Source of the DNA: Chitinophaga fulva
Lineage (GTDB): Bacteria > Bacteroidota > Bacteroidia > Chitinophagales > Chitinophagaceae
Length of the DNA: 64,000 nucleotides
Assembly (NCBI RefSeq): GCF_012927205.1
Contig: NZ_JABBGC010000001.1
Span: forward strand, 3,658,810 to 3,722,809
Reading direction: 5' to 3'
Translations under genes and position numbers: made by a program
The notes under the pieces: generated by a model
The model's database searches: none
Told to the model about the DNA's origin: nothing
What the model saw: only the letters and a program-made list of their open reading frames with translations
Shown here: positions 50,991 through 60,919 of the stretch, in pieces
Numbering within the stretch: position 1 is the stretch's first letter
Layout of the letters: the number at the start of each line of letters is the position of its first letter

Positions 50991-52241
50991 ATGAAAGTAA
51001 TCATCATCGGCGGTGGTATCATCGGACTGGCCAGTGCCTACTACCTACAACAGGCGGGTTACAGCGTGACCGTGGCAGACAGATCGGACATGTCGCAGGG
51101 CTGCTCTTACGGCAATGCCGGCTATATCTGTCCCAGCCACTTTGTGCCGCTTGCCACACCAGGCATTGTGCGGCAGGGGCTCAAATGGATGCTGAACGCT
51201 TCCAGCCCTTTTTACATACAGCCATCGCTTAACCGGGACCTGGTCAACTGGGGCCTGAAGTTTATGAAAAGCGCCACGCGGCAGCATGTGGAGCGTTCGG
51301 CGGCTCCGCTGCGTGACATCGCGCTGCTCAGCAAACAGCTGTATGAATCATGGACCACGGTGCCTGGCCTCGATTTCGCCTATGCGCCCATTGGTATGAT
51401 GGAACTGTTCCAGACGGAACAGAACGCCCATCACGCACATGAAACGGTGAAAGAGGCCGCAGCACTGGGTATTGAAGCCCGCGTGCTGAATAAGGCAGAA
51501 CTTTTGCAAATGGAGCCGGACATGAAACTGGAGGCATTGGGCGCAGTGTATTTCCCCGGTGACTCCCAGTTGAATCCTAATCTGCTGATGCGTAATCTGC
51601 AGTTGTACCTGGAGAAACAGGGCGTGCAATTTATTCATCATCAGGAAGTGACCGGGTTTGCAGCCACAGGCAACCGGATCACCGGCGTGCGTACCGCCAC
51701 CGCTACACTGGGGGCTGATCACGTGGTGCTGGCCGCCGGTGTGTGGAGCGCTGCCCTCGCCCGGGAAATCGGGCTCAGTATCCCCATGGTGGGCGGCAGA
51801 GGCTATTCTGTAACTTTTGAAAACACGCCATTCAAAGTGCATCATTCCATCATCCTCAGCGAAGCAAGGGTGGCTATCTCTCCTCTTGATGGCCATAAAA
51901 TCCGCTTTGGAGGGACCATGGAGATCACCCCGTTGCATACACCTCCGCGGATGCGGCGCGTGCAGGGTATCTTCGATTCGGTGAAAAGGTATTTCCCTGA
52001 CTTTGATATGGCCGTTCCTCCGGCAGACCAGGTATGGTATGGCTACAGGCCTTGCAGTGCCGATGGTCTGCCGTATATCGGAAACTTATCCCGATACCCT
52101 AATATAACAATCGCCACAGGTCACTCCATGCTGGGAATCAGTCTGGGTGCGGCTACCGGAAAACTGGTGGCTGAACTCGTTGGCGGGCAACCAACATCGA
52201 TGGACCTGCAACCTTTCCACCCTGAAAGGTTTAAGCGGTGA
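50991..52241 (+). CDS. FAD-dependent D-hydroxyproline oxidase/dehydrogenase
   Basis: I chose the ATG at 50991 (416 aa; MKVIIIGGGIIGLASAYYLQ). It has the dinucleotide-binding motif, the DAO-family segments (SQGCSYGNAGYICPSHFVP, DHVVLAAGVWSAALA) and a C-terminal FAD/substrate region (GYRPCSADGLPYIG, TGHSMLGISLGAATGKL). In this operon it should oxidise cis-4-hydroxy-D-proline to the pyrroline that the DapA-like enzyme deaminates. It is 8 bp after the epimerase, and a terminator follows. Confidence 0.93.
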   Translation: MKVIIIGGGIIGLASAYYLQQAGYSVTVADRSDMSQGCSYGNAGYICPSHFVPLATPGIVRQGLKWMLNASSPFYIQPSLNRDLVNWGLKFMKSATRQHVERSAAPLRDIALLSKQLYESWTTVPGLDFAYAPIGMMELFQTEQNAHHAHETVKEAAALGIEARVLNKAELLQMEPDMKLEALGAVYFPGDSQLNPNLLMRNLQLYLEKQGVQFIHHQEVTGFAATGNRITGVRTATATLGADHVVLAAGVWSAALAREIGLSIPMVGGRGYSVTFENTPFKVHHSIILSEARVAISPLDGHKIRFGGTMEITPLHTPPRMRRVQGIFDSVKRYFPDFDMAVPPADQVWYGYRPCSADGLPYIGNLSRYPNITIATGHSMLGISLGAATGKLVAELVGGQPTSMDLQPFHPERFKR

Positions 52242-52274
52242 AAGCCCGCATAAAATGAAACAACAGGAAAAAGA

Positions 52275-52309
52275 GCCTTTAAACTACCCCGTTTAAAGGC
52301 TTTTTCCTT
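52275..52309 (+). terminator. Terminator of the hydroxyproline operon
   Basis: A perfect 10-bp stem GCCTTTAAAC / GTTTAAAGGC (52275-52284 and 52291-52300) is followed by TTTTTCCTTT. It stops the catabolic operon 35 bp after the oxidase gene. Confidence 0.9.
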
Positions 52310-52360
52310 TATGCAGCTTCCGGCAAATTCTCTTCTCATAAGGAATCCTCATCAAAATAA

Positions 52361-52397
52361 CCTGAACAACAAATTAGCCCAGGGCTTCAGCCCTGGG
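52361..52397 (+). repeat. Dispersed palindromic repeat, copy 4
   Basis: The 37-bp element of copies 1-2 recurs here in the same orientation as copy 2, with three clustered differences in the middle. It lies between the hydroxyproline terminator and the exopolysaccharide genes. Confidence 0.85.
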
Positions 52398-52510
52398 AAC
52401 CTGGGAACGAATATGATTGAACAAAATGAATGAATATTTGTCGTTATTAAGGGCGTATCTTCATTAAGTATTAATGACTGCATCCTTTTACCTTTTAATA
52501 CCGGAAACAT

Positions 52511-53347
52511 ATGCACAGAATAGCCCGTACCTGCAAGCAGTTGTTTGTTTTTTTATTTGTTAGAAAATTGTTTTATCCCCTCCACCTCATCGTTTACAAA
52601 ACCAGTATGTTGGGATTGGGTATCAAGAACCACGAAAACGAACGCGTTTCGGGGGAACGGGCTTTTATCCGGTACCTGAAGCGGCGGCGTATGCTTTCCT
52701 CCGGTGTGGTTTTCGATATTGGCGCTAACGTAGGCAACTATTCCGAGATGCTGCGCAGGTACGAGGTGAAGCTGCCCATTTATGCGTTTGAACCGCATCC
52801 GGTCGCTTATCAGAAACTGAAGGCCACCGCGTTAAAAAATGATTTCATACCAGTATGGATGGCAGCCGGCGACCAGGAAGCTGAAACAGTGATGTATGAT
52901 TACTCCGGTGCCGGTGGTTCTGAACATGCCAGCATGTACCGGGAAGTGATTGAAACGCTGCACGATGGTGTGGCAGAGGCGGTGGCCATTACCCAAACGA
53001 CCCTGGATGAATATGTACAATCCCATGGGATCGATGCTATAGCGCTGCTGAAGATTGACACAGAAGGACATGAACTGCCCGTGCTGAAAGGGGCCCGCCA
53101 GTGTATCTCTGGTGGCATGGTGAATGTGATACAAATAGAATTTAATGAGATGAATGTGATCTCCCGCACATTTTTTAAAGATATCATCGATCTCTTACCC
53201 GGGTATAATTTTTACCGGTTGTTGCCAGATGGGTTGCAGCCGCTTGGTAAATATAGCCCCGCCCACTATGAAATTTTCTCCTTCCAGAACATCGTTGCTA
53301 TACGTGCTGCGGCACCTGTAGGATTTCCCGCTCAAAACGTTCCATGA
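52511..53347 (+). CDS. FkbM-family methyltransferase
   Basis: The 278-aa protein has the FkbM core: SAM motif VVFDIGANVGNYSEML, then YAFEPHPVAYQKL, IALLKIDTEGHELPVLKGA and VIQIEFNEMNV. FkbM enzymes O-methylate sugars or polyketides. It is the only + strand gene of the exopolysaccharide region and its end overlaps the convergent glycosyltransferase by 50 bp. It probably methylates a sugar of the polymer. Confidence 0.92.
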   Translation: MHRIARTCKQLFVFLFVRKLFYPLHLIVYKTSMLGLGIKNHENERVSGERAFIRYLKRRRMLSSGVVFDIGANVGNYSEMLRRYEVKLPIYAFEPHPVAYQKLKATALKNDFIPVWMAAGDQEAETVMYDYSGAGGSEHASMYREVIETLHDGVAEAVAITQTTLDEYVQSHGIDAIALLKIDTEGHELPVLKGARQCISGGMVNVIQIEFNEMNVISRTFFKDIIDLLPGYNFYRLLPDGLQPLGKYSPAHYEIFSFQNIVAIRAAAPVGFPAQNVP

Positions 53348-54572
53348 TATGATCGATAGCCAGCTGCTCCTGCGCATACCTGCGGGCATTGGCTGCAATA
53401 TGACCGGTTTCTCCCTGTAAAGCGTCCTCTATGGCACGGCTCAAAGCGGTGGCATCATCTGCTATAACAGAAATGCCTATACGATGTTGCCTGATCAGCT
53501 GGTACAATCCAGAACCTTCGTTGGCTGTAACAATAGGTACCCCGCCTACGGCCAGGATGGTGGTGAGTTTGGAAGGCATCACCAGGTCGCTGGCTTGTCC
53601 CCGCTGTATTACCAGGTGTAGATCGGCCATGTTCAAAAACAGGTTGAAGTGCGAAGCTGGCTGTAGTGGCAGGAAGGTAACATGCTCCAGCTGCCATTCG
53701 GCGGCCATGGCCTCCAGTCGCTGGCGGTAAGGCCCATCGCCGCAAATCACAAAACGGATATTACGATGATACTGTAGCTGTCGCGCTGCCACCAACACAT
53801 TTTCCAGTCCCTGCTTTTCTCCCAGCGCACCGGAATACAATATCACTTTGTTGTTGGCGGAAAAGCCGAATTGCTCTTTCAGGGCAGCGCGATTATTGAG
53901 CGGAAAGTACCGGTCTGTGTCCACCCAGTTGGGAAAGAGCTGCACTTCCCGGGAGGCCTTGCTGGCAATGCTGCTCACCATCTGGGGAGAAATGGAGGAA
54001 ACCACGTCCGCCCGCCGCAGGATATATTTTTCCAACCGGAACAACTGCTGCAGCAGCCATGGAGAGCGCAGCATACCAAGATTACTGGCGGCTTCTATCT
54101 GCATATCCTGGATATGGTAAATAAAGCGGGTCTGCCGCAAAGATTTATATCCGGCAGCCAGTAAGCCCAGATGGAAGGAGGGGGCTATGGTGATCACTAC
54201 ATCAAAACGCCTTTGCAGTAACAGCTGTAACATTTTCCCGGAAGCCGCCAGGCTAAAAGTGAAGTCCTGTAATACCCTTTTGCTGCCCGATGGCAAAGCA
54301 GGTACATAATGCGGGCACCGGTACACTTTCACCGGCCTGCTTCCGGCGATGATGGTTTCCCGGGAGAAAAGGTATTTTTTGGGACGATAGGAGGCGCTGA
54401 TTTTCCACTCGGGGTAATAGGGATAAGTAGTCAGTACGGTACAGTCGTATCCTTTGGCTGCCAGCCAGTTGATCAGCTCTCCGTTATACTTGCCGGTGCC
54501 ATTGGGCTCTGGTGCATAATTACAGCTGATCAACAGGATACGTTTGACACTGGTGTTATTTTTAGAAAGCAT
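53298..54572 (-). CDS. GT4-family glycosyltransferase (WcaI-like)
   Basis: The 424-aa protein begins [20 protein letters not shown] and has the GT-B fold with PEPNGTGKYNGELINWLAAK, a donor-site segment VILYSGALGEKQGLENVLVA, and RGQASDLVMPSKLTTILAVG. It resembles colanic-acid WcaI-type transferases. The start overlaps the end of the WcaJ-like gene by 11 bp. It adds one sugar to the lipid-linked repeat unit; which sugar is unknown. Confidence 0.92.
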   Translation of the reverse strand: MLSKNNTSVKRILLISCNYAPEPNGTGKYNGELINWLAAKGYDCTVLTTYPYYPEWKISASYRPKKYLFSRETIIAGSRPVKVYRCPHYVPALPSGSKRVLQDFTFSLAASGKMLQLLLQRRFDVVITIAPSFHLGLLAAGYKSLRQTRFIYHIQDMQIEAASNLGMLRSPWLLQQLFRLEKYILRRADVVSSISPQMVSSIASKASREVQLFPNWVDTDRYFPLNNRAALKEQFGFSANNKVILYSGALGEKQGLENVLVAARQLQYHRNIRFVICGDGPYRQRLEAMAAEWQLEHVTFLPLQPASHFNLFLNMADLHLVIQRGQASDLVMPSKLTTILAVGGVPIVTANEGSGLYQLIRQHRIGISVIADDATALSRAIEDALQGETGHIAANARRYAQEQLAIDHIMERFEREILQVPQHV

Positions 54573-55962
54573 TTTTATCTCCTTTAATCAGGTTCACGAT
54601 CGTCTGGAATATGATCTGAAAGTCGAGCCAGCAGCTGTAATTCTCAATATACCAGATATCCAGGTTGATACGTTGCTGTTGCCAGTCAAGCCGTTCGTTT
54701 TCACCGCGGCAGCCGTTGACCTGTGCCCAGCCGGTGATACCGGGTTTCACCAGGTGACGCAGCATGTAGTGCTGCACGGTTTTCTGTAACTCCAGGTGCA
54801 AGGGTGTCACATGAGGCCGCGGGCCAACGAACGACATATCTCCTTTCAGTACGTTAAAGAACTGGGGCAGTTCGTCCAGACTGGTATGCCGCAGGAATTT
54901 ACCCATCCACGTTACCCGCGGGTCGTTGCGGGTTGTCAGCCGGTAGGTGCCATCGCTGTTCCATTCACTGTTTATCTTCATGGTCCTGAATTTGTAAATG
55001 GTCAGCTTCTTGTTTTTCAGCCCCCATCTTTCCTGCTTGTAGATGACCGGTCCGGGGGAAGATATTTTCACCAGGAGAGCGATCAGTATAAATAACCAGG
55101 AGAAGGTGATCAGCAGAAACAGGGTAAAGCAGATGTCGAAGAACCGTTTGAACTGCTGATTACCGGAATGGTCCAGCGGGGAAGAGCGGATGGTGATCAC
55201 CGGAAAGGCCCCGAACAGGCTCATACTCACCGTGGAGGTGCAATGCTGATAACAGCTGGCAATGATTTTTACTCGCTTGGCAGCTTTCTCGCTGGCCACA
55301 ATGACGCTTTCGGTTTCTTCGCGGCTGCTTTCAGGAATGGCCAGCACCACATCATCTATCTCATGGTTTTCCAGAATATGGCCAAGGGAGGAGAGCGGCC
55401 CCAGGTATTTACCGTTGAGCGTCTGATTGGGCGTATTATCTACAAAGCCCACACATTGATAGCCAAAATGATCGTTGGTGGCAATAGTGTTGTGAAAGTT
55501 CATGGCGGTTTCTCCTGCCCCTACGATCAGTATATTTTTCATGTTGTAACCTCTCATCCTGATACGCAGGAAGAGTTTTTTGATCAGGATTTTGGAGACC
55601 ATCATGCCGATGAAAATATACCCGCTGTATATGCCTATAAAAGCCCTGGGCGCGTAGAAAAATTTGAAGAAGTAAAAAAGGGTGAAGGTAAGGATACAAA
55701 TGTGCAGTAACAGTGTTTTGATGATCGCCATAAACTCATAGGAGAAAGGGCGGGAGCGGAAATCATCATACAGGTGCAGGTAAAGTCCTGTGGCTACCCA
55801 CGTAGTCATGCTGATGCACCATACGGGGATGCTCGCCGGATGGTGGGAAGTGGTGTGCTGGAAGAAGCTGAGCGTCTCCTGAGCCATCACGTAGGCCATG
55901 GTGAGTACGAGGCAGTCAACGAGTTGCCTGAGCAGTAGCGGTACATTGAGCGCGGTTTTCAT
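54562..55962 (-). CDS. Undecaprenyl-phosphate sugar phosphotransferase (WcaJ/CpsE-like)
   Basis: I chose the ATG at 55962 (466 aa); a GTG at 55968 adds two residues. Four or five N-terminal membrane helices precede a CoA-binding-like central part ([20 protein letters not shown]) and the bacterial sugar transferase domain ([69 protein letters not shown]). It starts the repeat unit by placing the first sugar phosphate on undecaprenyl phosphate in the inner membrane. Confidence 0.94.
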   Translation of the reverse strand: MKTALNVPLLLRQLVDCLVLTMAYVMAQETLSFFQHTTSHHPASIPVWCISMTTWVATGLYLHLYDDFRSRPFSYEFMAIIKTLLLHICILTFTLFYFFKFFYAPRAFIGIYSGYIFIGMMVSKILIKKLFLRIRMRGYNMKNILIVGAGETAMNFHNTIATNDHFGYQCVGFVDNTPNQTLNGKYLGPLSSLGHILENHEIDDVVLAIPESSREETESVIVASEKAAKRVKIIASCYQHCTSTVSMSLFGAFPVITIRSSPLDHSGNQQFKRFFDICFTLFLLITFSWLFILIALLVKISSPGPVIYKQERWGLKNKKLTIYKFRTMKINSEWNSDGTYRLTTRNDPRVTWMGKFLRHTSLDELPQFFNVLKGDMSFVGPRPHVTPLHLELQKTVQHYMLRHLVKPGITGWAQVNGCRGENERLDWQQQRINLDIWYIENYSCWLDFQIIFQTIVNLIKGDKNAF

Positions 55963-56004
55963 AATCACAAATTCATACAGTTAGGTAATCACATACGGGA
56001 GTTT

Positions 56005-56745
56005 TCATCGATCATTTTGCCTTTGGTACAACAGGTCCATCTGCAGGATCTGAAGGTTGTCTGACTGAAGGAATCCAACTGGTGCTATAAAGTCAAAGCC
56101 GAGCGATTTTACAAAATGATGCATTTCATCAAAAAGGGGTTCTCCGTTATACATGGGGATGAAAGAGGTTTCAAACAACAGATAGTCTATCTGCCGGAGG
56201 GTGGCAGTGGCGCCACGCAGCACTTCCTGTTCGAAGCCCTGCACGTCGAGCTTCAGCAGGGTAGGGCTTCTCAGCGGCAGGTCCGGCAGTTGGTCGAGTT
56301 GTTTTACGGGGACCACTATTCTGTGGGTGTGCGCAGTTTGTGGTTGCAGTTGTATTTGTTGATCAGACACCTGTAAGGCGGAGCTGGCGTGGGAATACGC
56401 GTTGCTGTAAAATTCCAGCGCTCCGTCGATGCTGCCCAGCGCAAAGTTGAACGTCCGGATAGTGGGTAATTTTTTGGTATGTTGCTGCAACTGGCTGAAG
56501 GTTTCCGGCACCGGTTCAAAGGAATAGATGCGGGCCTGGGGGTAACGATGAGCAACAGCCAGGGCAAACTGCCCTTTATTGGCGCCTACGTCCAGTATGG
56601 TATGCAGCGACCGGATATAGTGGCTGCAATTATGGACCAGCTGTGTAGAGGCAATGGATGCGCCTCCCTGAAGGAAGGCTCCGGGCCCCCTTCCCGACCG
56701 GATCATGACTCTGGCGGCATCCGCCATTTTAAACAGGATATTCAT
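56005..56745 (-). CDS. FkbM-family methyltransferase
   Basis: I chose the ATG at 56745 (246 aa; MNILFKMADAARVMIRSGRG); longer frames overlap the next gene strongly. The SAM-binding core is HTILDVGANKGQFALAV, YSFEPVPETFSQLQ, LLKLDVQGFEQEVLRGA and YLLFETSFIPMYNGEPLF. Its start lies 17 bp inside the end of the upstream glycosyltransferase gene, indicating translational coupling. It presumably methylates a sugar of the exopolysaccharide. Confidence 0.9.
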   Translation of the reverse strand: MNILFKMADAARVMIRSGRGPGAFLQGGASIASTQLVHNCSHYIRSLHTILDVGANKGQFALAVAHRYPQARIYSFEPVPETFSQLQQHTKKLPTIRTFNFALGSIDGALEFYSNAYSHASSALQVSDQQIQLQPQTAHTHRIVVPVKQLDQLPDLPLRSPTLLKLDVQGFEQEVLRGATATLRQIDYLLFETSFIPMYNGEPLFDEMHHFVKSLGFDFIAPVGFLQSDNLQILQMDLLYQRQNDR

Positions 56746-57844
56746 GTTCTGAAAATTTATGGTTCCAGCAATGGTGATAAAAACGGATAGTTTCTGCGAC
56801 GGTTTTTTTCCATGAAAACAGGCTGGCCCGCTGATAACCTTTCTGAATGATCTGTTGCCGGAACGGGTCAGACTCCAGCAGGCGGATGCTGGCAGCAAAT
56901 GCTTCGGCATGCGGTGTGACGGTTAGCAGTCCTGCGTCGCCCACTACTTCAGGCACAGAAGTCCGGTTGCAGCCTACTACCGGGCACCCCGCTTTCATGG
57001 CTTCTCCCGGAGGAAATCCGAAACCCTCGTAGATAGAGGGGTATAGCAAACAGAAAGCCCTGTTGTACAGGTAGTTCAGCTCCTGGTTACTGGCTACGAC
57101 TACCTGCTGGTGCCGGCCCGGTATCCGCTGTTGCAACAGTCCGGCCTCGGCTTTGTTGAGCGGGCCTCCGCCGATGGTCACCAGCTGGTACTCCTGTGGG
57201 AGCAATGCCAGCGTGTCTACGGCGGCGCCGAAATTTTTGTAGTGGTTACGGCCCCCCACGTATAGCACAAAAGGCCGCAGCGTAAGCTGCGCCGACAGCC
57301 CCGGAGGAGAGGACAGTACATGTGGGAAAAAATCATCGCTGATACCATGATGTATGACCGTGATTTTAGCGGGATCTGTCTGCGGATAAAAATGCAGCAG
57401 CTCCTGCCGCGTACTGTCGGAAATACAAATGATGCCATCTGCTTTACGGATGCCGTAAGCTTTCTGCCGGATGTTGACAAGCCCGCGGGGAAACGGACTG
57501 GATAGCTTCCGCTCATGTGCGAAATCATGCACGGTGAGGATGTTCAGCACATCTTTTTGTGGCGATACCCGCAGGTAACCGCCGTGAAAAACGGCGCCGG
57601 GCGGAAGCCGGTACCGGAGTGGCAGGTAACGTAACAAGCCCCGCGGCAGGATGCTCTCCCGGATACAAGGCCAATGCTGATAAGCTATCTGCCGTTCGAA
57701 TACATTGGCAGACGCTTTATTGGCATTCAGCATATACACCGGCAATCCACTGTGACAAACGCCCTTCAGCAACTCGTGCCAGTAAGCGGAAACGCCACCG
57801 GCCTGTTGAATAGAAAAAACGATATTGTCCAGGTATATTTTCAT
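56729..57844 (-). CDS. GT4-family glycosyltransferase
   Basis: I chose the ATG at 57844 (371 aa; MKIYLDNIVFSIQQAGGVSA), giving the normal GT-B start, 5 bp after the polymerase stop. The donor-site motif is SIYEGFGFPPGEAMKAGCPV, preceded by FVLYVGGRNHYKNFGAAVDT. The enzyme is related to mannosyl- or rhamnosyltransferases of capsule clusters; the donor is unknown. Confidence 0.93.
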   Translation of the reverse strand: MKIYLDNIVFSIQQAGGVSAYWHELLKGVCHSGLPVYMLNANKASANVFERQIAYQHWPCIRESILPRGLLRYLPLRYRLPPGAVFHGGYLRVSPQKDVLNILTVHDFAHERKLSSPFPRGLVNIRQKAYGIRKADGIICISDSTRQELLHFYPQTDPAKITVIHHGISDDFFPHVLSSPPGLSAQLTLRPFVLYVGGRNHYKNFGAAVDTLALLPQEYQLVTIGGGPLNKAEAGLLQQRIPGRHQQVVVASNQELNYLYNRAFCLLYPSIYEGFGFPPGEAMKAGCPVVGCNRTSVPEVVGDAGLLTVTPHAEAFAASIRLLESDPFRQQIIQKGYQRASLFSWKKTVAETIRFYHHCWNHKFSEHEYPV

Positions 57845-57849
57845 TGTCT

Positions 57850-59271
57850 TCACGTTAATAAAGGCAGACGTACCCGTTCCTTTTCCGGCACGGGCTGACA
57901 CAACATGGCCATGATCAGAAGGAACAAATCTATCTGGCTGAAAAAAAAGCATACCACCACATAGGCGAGATAATTGCGCTGGAAGAAGGGCAGGCGCCTG
58001 TCGTTTCTCGTCAGCAACCAAAAGAAAAATACAAGGGCCGGAAGCCCGAACTCAGCAAGGATATAAAACCACCGCATGTTCAGGTTATGGCCGCCCACAC
58101 CCTCCAGGTGCTGCATATACTGCATCAGTCCGGAGAAATAATGGCCGGGGATAAAAGGACTGTTGCCCGGGCCATAGCCTGTCCACAGCAGATAGGGATG
58201 ATCTTTTAGAAAGTTCACAACAGGCAGTTCCATGTCCCGTTGCAGGGGAATACCCAGTACTTGGTTGTCCTGCTGCCAGTACAGGGTATTATACCGGCTG
58301 AGGGACCTTTCCAGCAGTACACGGGAGATGAGTTCGTTCCGGTTCCTCAGAAAGTATTGCATCAGGATATCTTTGGCGCTGGCTATACAGAGAAAAACGC
58401 AGATGATCACACCCAGGCTGGCCAGTGCCTTAAAACGTACAAGCTGTATGCGTTTCACTAAAACAAATACAATAGCTGCCGCGAACATATTGATCCAGAA
58501 TGTCTGGGAGGCAGTTTGTACGGCCATCAAAAAAACCCAGGCGGCGGATTTGTATTCACGGTCGCGTAAAAAGGCGGGAATAGTGAGAGACATAAAAGCG
58601 CAGTAGATTTTAGGTTCTGCAAATAATGCCTGTATCCTTACACCCATAGGGCCATTGATCTGTTCTACCATATACCGTTGCTGTAGCCCCAGCAGTTCGC
58701 CTAAAGTATCATTCTTTAACACCACCTGTACAATCAGTTGTATCACACCAATGGCAGAAGAATACAGCGCAATCTTTTTCATAGTGCGCAGCATTCCTTC
58801 AAAAGAAAAGGTGTCCCGCTCCTGCAGTATGCGGGAGCCGATGGCCAACCAGGGCAGGTAAGTTTTTAAATAGAAATAGACCGGCCGGAAATAGTAGCCG
58901 GCAATACTTCCTTCAATGGATAAGGGATTTTTATACAGTTGAGCCACCATCATCACCAGCATATGGGAGATCAGCGGCAGCGACAATAATAGGAGGTATT
59001 CCGGCTTGATACGCAAATGGCCGGTGAATACCTGATGGATCTGATTGATGGTAAGGTACAGGGCAACAAAAAAAGATGCATTGAAAGTGGGACCGATCGC
59101 CATCAACGTATACGCTTCGGAGGCAAAAGCATACAACAGCAAGTCAAGGATGTTGATGCGCTTCCGGTTATAGGTAACGAGCAACCAGGTGGCGATCAGC
59201 AAGGGCATACATTCCTTGAAGATTTCCACGAAGAGGTTACTGCTTCTTAGGTCCAGATAAACGGAGTCCAT
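57850..59271 (-). CDS. Wzy-like polysaccharide polymerase, membrane protein
   Basis: The 473-aa protein has about 11-12 membrane helices with one larger loop near residues 330-390 (NFLKDHPYLLWTGYGPGNSP, GVGGHNLNMRWFYILAEFGL), the layout of Wzy/O-antigen ligase proteins. It is between two glycosyltransferase genes and a Wzx gene is two genes upstream, which supports the polymerase role. It would join repeat units in the periplasm. Confidence 0.85.
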   Translation of the reverse strand: MDSVYLDLRSSNLFVEIFKECMPLLIATWLLVTYNRKRINILDLLLYAFASEAYTLMAIGPTFNASFFVALYLTINQIHQVFTGHLRIKPEYLLLLSLPLISHMLVMMVAQLYKNPLSIEGSIAGYYFRPVYFYLKTYLPWLAIGSRILQERDTFSFEGMLRTMKKIALYSSAIGVIQLIVQVVLKNDTLGELLGLQQRYMVEQINGPMGVRIQALFAEPKIYCAFMSLTIPAFLRDREYKSAAWVFLMAVQTASQTFWINMFAAAIVFVLVKRIQLVRFKALASLGVIICVFLCIASAKDILMQYFLRNRNELISRVLLERSLSRYNTLYWQQDNQVLGIPLQRDMELPVVNFLKDHPYLLWTGYGPGNSPFIPGHYFSGLMQYMQHLEGVGGHNLNMRWFYILAEFGLPALVFFFWLLTRNDRRLPFFQRNYLAYVVVCFFFSQIDLFLLIMAMLCQPVPEKERVRLPLLT

Positions 59272-59273
59272 CG

Positions 59274-60221
59274 TTATTTATTTATTTTGATATTTTGATA
59301 TTTTGTTTTGATCATCAGCCGCTGGTAGAGCCGGAAGAGGGTGGGGCTACCCTTGATGACCCTGCGCATGGTGGTATACCAGCGGCTCGGTGAATACATC
59401 ACCGAGGCGGCGTGCTGATCGGCTGCTTCGTCGAGGTGGCGCTCCACCGGATGTGTGATGACCGGCAGCTGCCCGTAGTTTATTTTCTTAAACCACCGGG
59501 GTTCGCGTAACGTGTGCGTAGAGGCGTTACCGTAACCGGTGTTCCGCACGAGACATACATTAGGGGTGATCGTCCAGCCTCGGTTGAACCAAACGCAGAG
59601 GAACCATTGTACGTCCCAGGTGTCCAATTTCTGATTACAAACGGCTTTCATATCGTGTTTCAGCATGGTGCTAAGTCCTTCGGAGGACAGTCCCTGATAA
59701 CGTTGCAGCGTAAAGTCATACTGCTGCCATGCCCGTCGCCAGGACGCCCAGCCCCATACGTGGGCAAAGCGGGAGTAGTAATAGGAGGCCGTTCCCCGAC
59801 GCTGGCCAAATTGAAAATTGCTGCCGTTGATATGCATCACCGAAGCATCGTTACGGTAGTGCTGTAACATGGCAGTGCAGAAAGCAAAAAAAGTAGGGTC
59901 AGGCAGGCAATCATCTTCCAGTATAATACCTTCCGGATTATGTTCAAAAAACCAGTCGATAGCGCTGCTCACAGCCTTGCCGCAACCAAGGTTATGTGAG
60001 CGAAAAAGTGTCTTTACATCACAGGGCCAGTCGATAGCAGATATAGCGGTCTGCCGCGTTGCCTGGCACTGCAGGGCTTCGCCGGGCCGGTCTGCACGGG
60101 GCCCGTCAGCTGCGATGTACAGCTGCGACGGCCGTTGCCTGCGCAGGTGGTCCATCAGCTGCTGCACCTTGTCGGGCCGGTTAAATATCAATATCAAAAC
60201 AGGGGTGTGCATCATAGCCAT
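59274..60221 (-). CDS. GT2-like glycosyltransferase
   Basis: The 315-aa protein starts MAMMHTPVLILIFNRPDKVQ and contains a GT-A type fold with the acidic metal motif GIILEDDCLPDPTFF and a Trp-rich region (YYYSRFAHVWGWASWRRAWQ) found in sugar transferases of this group. Its start overlaps the end of the upstream FkbM gene by 10 bp. The donor sugar is unknown. Confidence 0.9.
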   Translation of the reverse strand: MAMMHTPVLILIFNRPDKVQQLMDHLRRQRPSQLYIAADGPRADRPGEALQCQATRQTAISAIDWPCDVKTLFRSHNLGCGKAVSSAIDWFFEHNPEGIILEDDCLPDPTFFAFCTAMLQHYRNDASVMHINGSNFQFGQRRGTASYYYSRFAHVWGWASWRRAWQQYDFTLQRYQGLSSEGLSTMLKHDMKAVCNQKLDTWDVQWFLCVWFNRGWTITPNVCLVRNTGYGNASTHTLREPRWFKKINYGQLPVITHPVERHLDEAADQHAASVMYSPSRWYTTMRRVIKGSPTLFRLYQRLMIKTKYQNIKINK

Positions 60222-60919
60222 TCATTGCCTTTTAACCGGTTGTTTTTGAAAAAATAGGTGTAGCAGGTTTTGGCGAAGATGCTATAGCCCATTTCCCGCA
60301 TGAAACTGAACACTTCACTGTCTTCCTTTTCTATGTCATACGGCTGTGATTCCACGAGCACATAAGACGGTCGGTATTTGTCCCAGTTGTTGGAGCGGAG
60401 CACTTCGAGGTCCATGCCTTCTACATCGATGGTAATAAAATCGATCGGTGTACCTGCAGAGAGGTAACGATCCAGAATGTCCGCCAGTGGCGCAGTTTTT
60501 ACCGTCTTCCGGTCAATAACCTGATAGTCCGGTTTCTGGGTATATTCCAGTACCCTTTCAGCAGAAAAGGTATTGAGTGCCGGTTCATTGAAAATGGCGT
60601 AAGTCAACTCCTGCGGTACGCCGGAAACGCCCATTTCCAGGTTAGTGTCACCAGGCCGGTATTTATTGAACAGCGCCTGCATGCCGGGCTGTGGATCTAT
60701 ATTGATACCCCGCCAGTTTTTTCTGTAAAACAGGTAGGTATTGGAAAAACGGAAAGGATGGTGGGCGCCTACATCTACATATACGCCCTTATGTTTTTTG
60801 CCAAAGATGCGCCTGAGGATAAGATCTTCTCCTTCTGAACTGTAGGCCATCACCCCGTACCGGATACGCGGAAACAAGGCCGCCAGGAGCTTCTTGGTCA
60901 TATTTTTTACCTTACTCAT
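60212..60919 (-). CDS. FkbM-family methyltransferase
   Basis: The 235-aa protein has the SAM site VYVDVGAHHPFRFSNTYLFY, INIDPQPGMQALF, and the FkbM ending IDFITIDVEGMDLEVLRSNN with YVLVESQPYDIEKED. It is the third FkbM enzyme of the cluster and belongs to a different branch from those at 52511 and 56005. It overlaps the flippase gene by 8 bp and the glycosyltransferase gene by 10 bp. Confidence 0.92.
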   Translation of the reverse strand: MSKVKNMTKKLLAALFPRIRYGVMAYSSEGEDLILRRIFGKKHKGVYVDVGAHHPFRFSNTYLFYRKNWRGINIDPQPGMQALFNKYRPGDTNLEMGVSGVPQELTYAIFNEPALNTFSAERVLEYTQKPDYQVIDRKTVKTAPLADILDRYLSAGTPIDFITIDVEGMDLEVLRSNNWDKYRPSYVLVESQPYDIEKEDSEVFSFMREMGYSIFAKTCYTYFFKNNRLKGNEWL

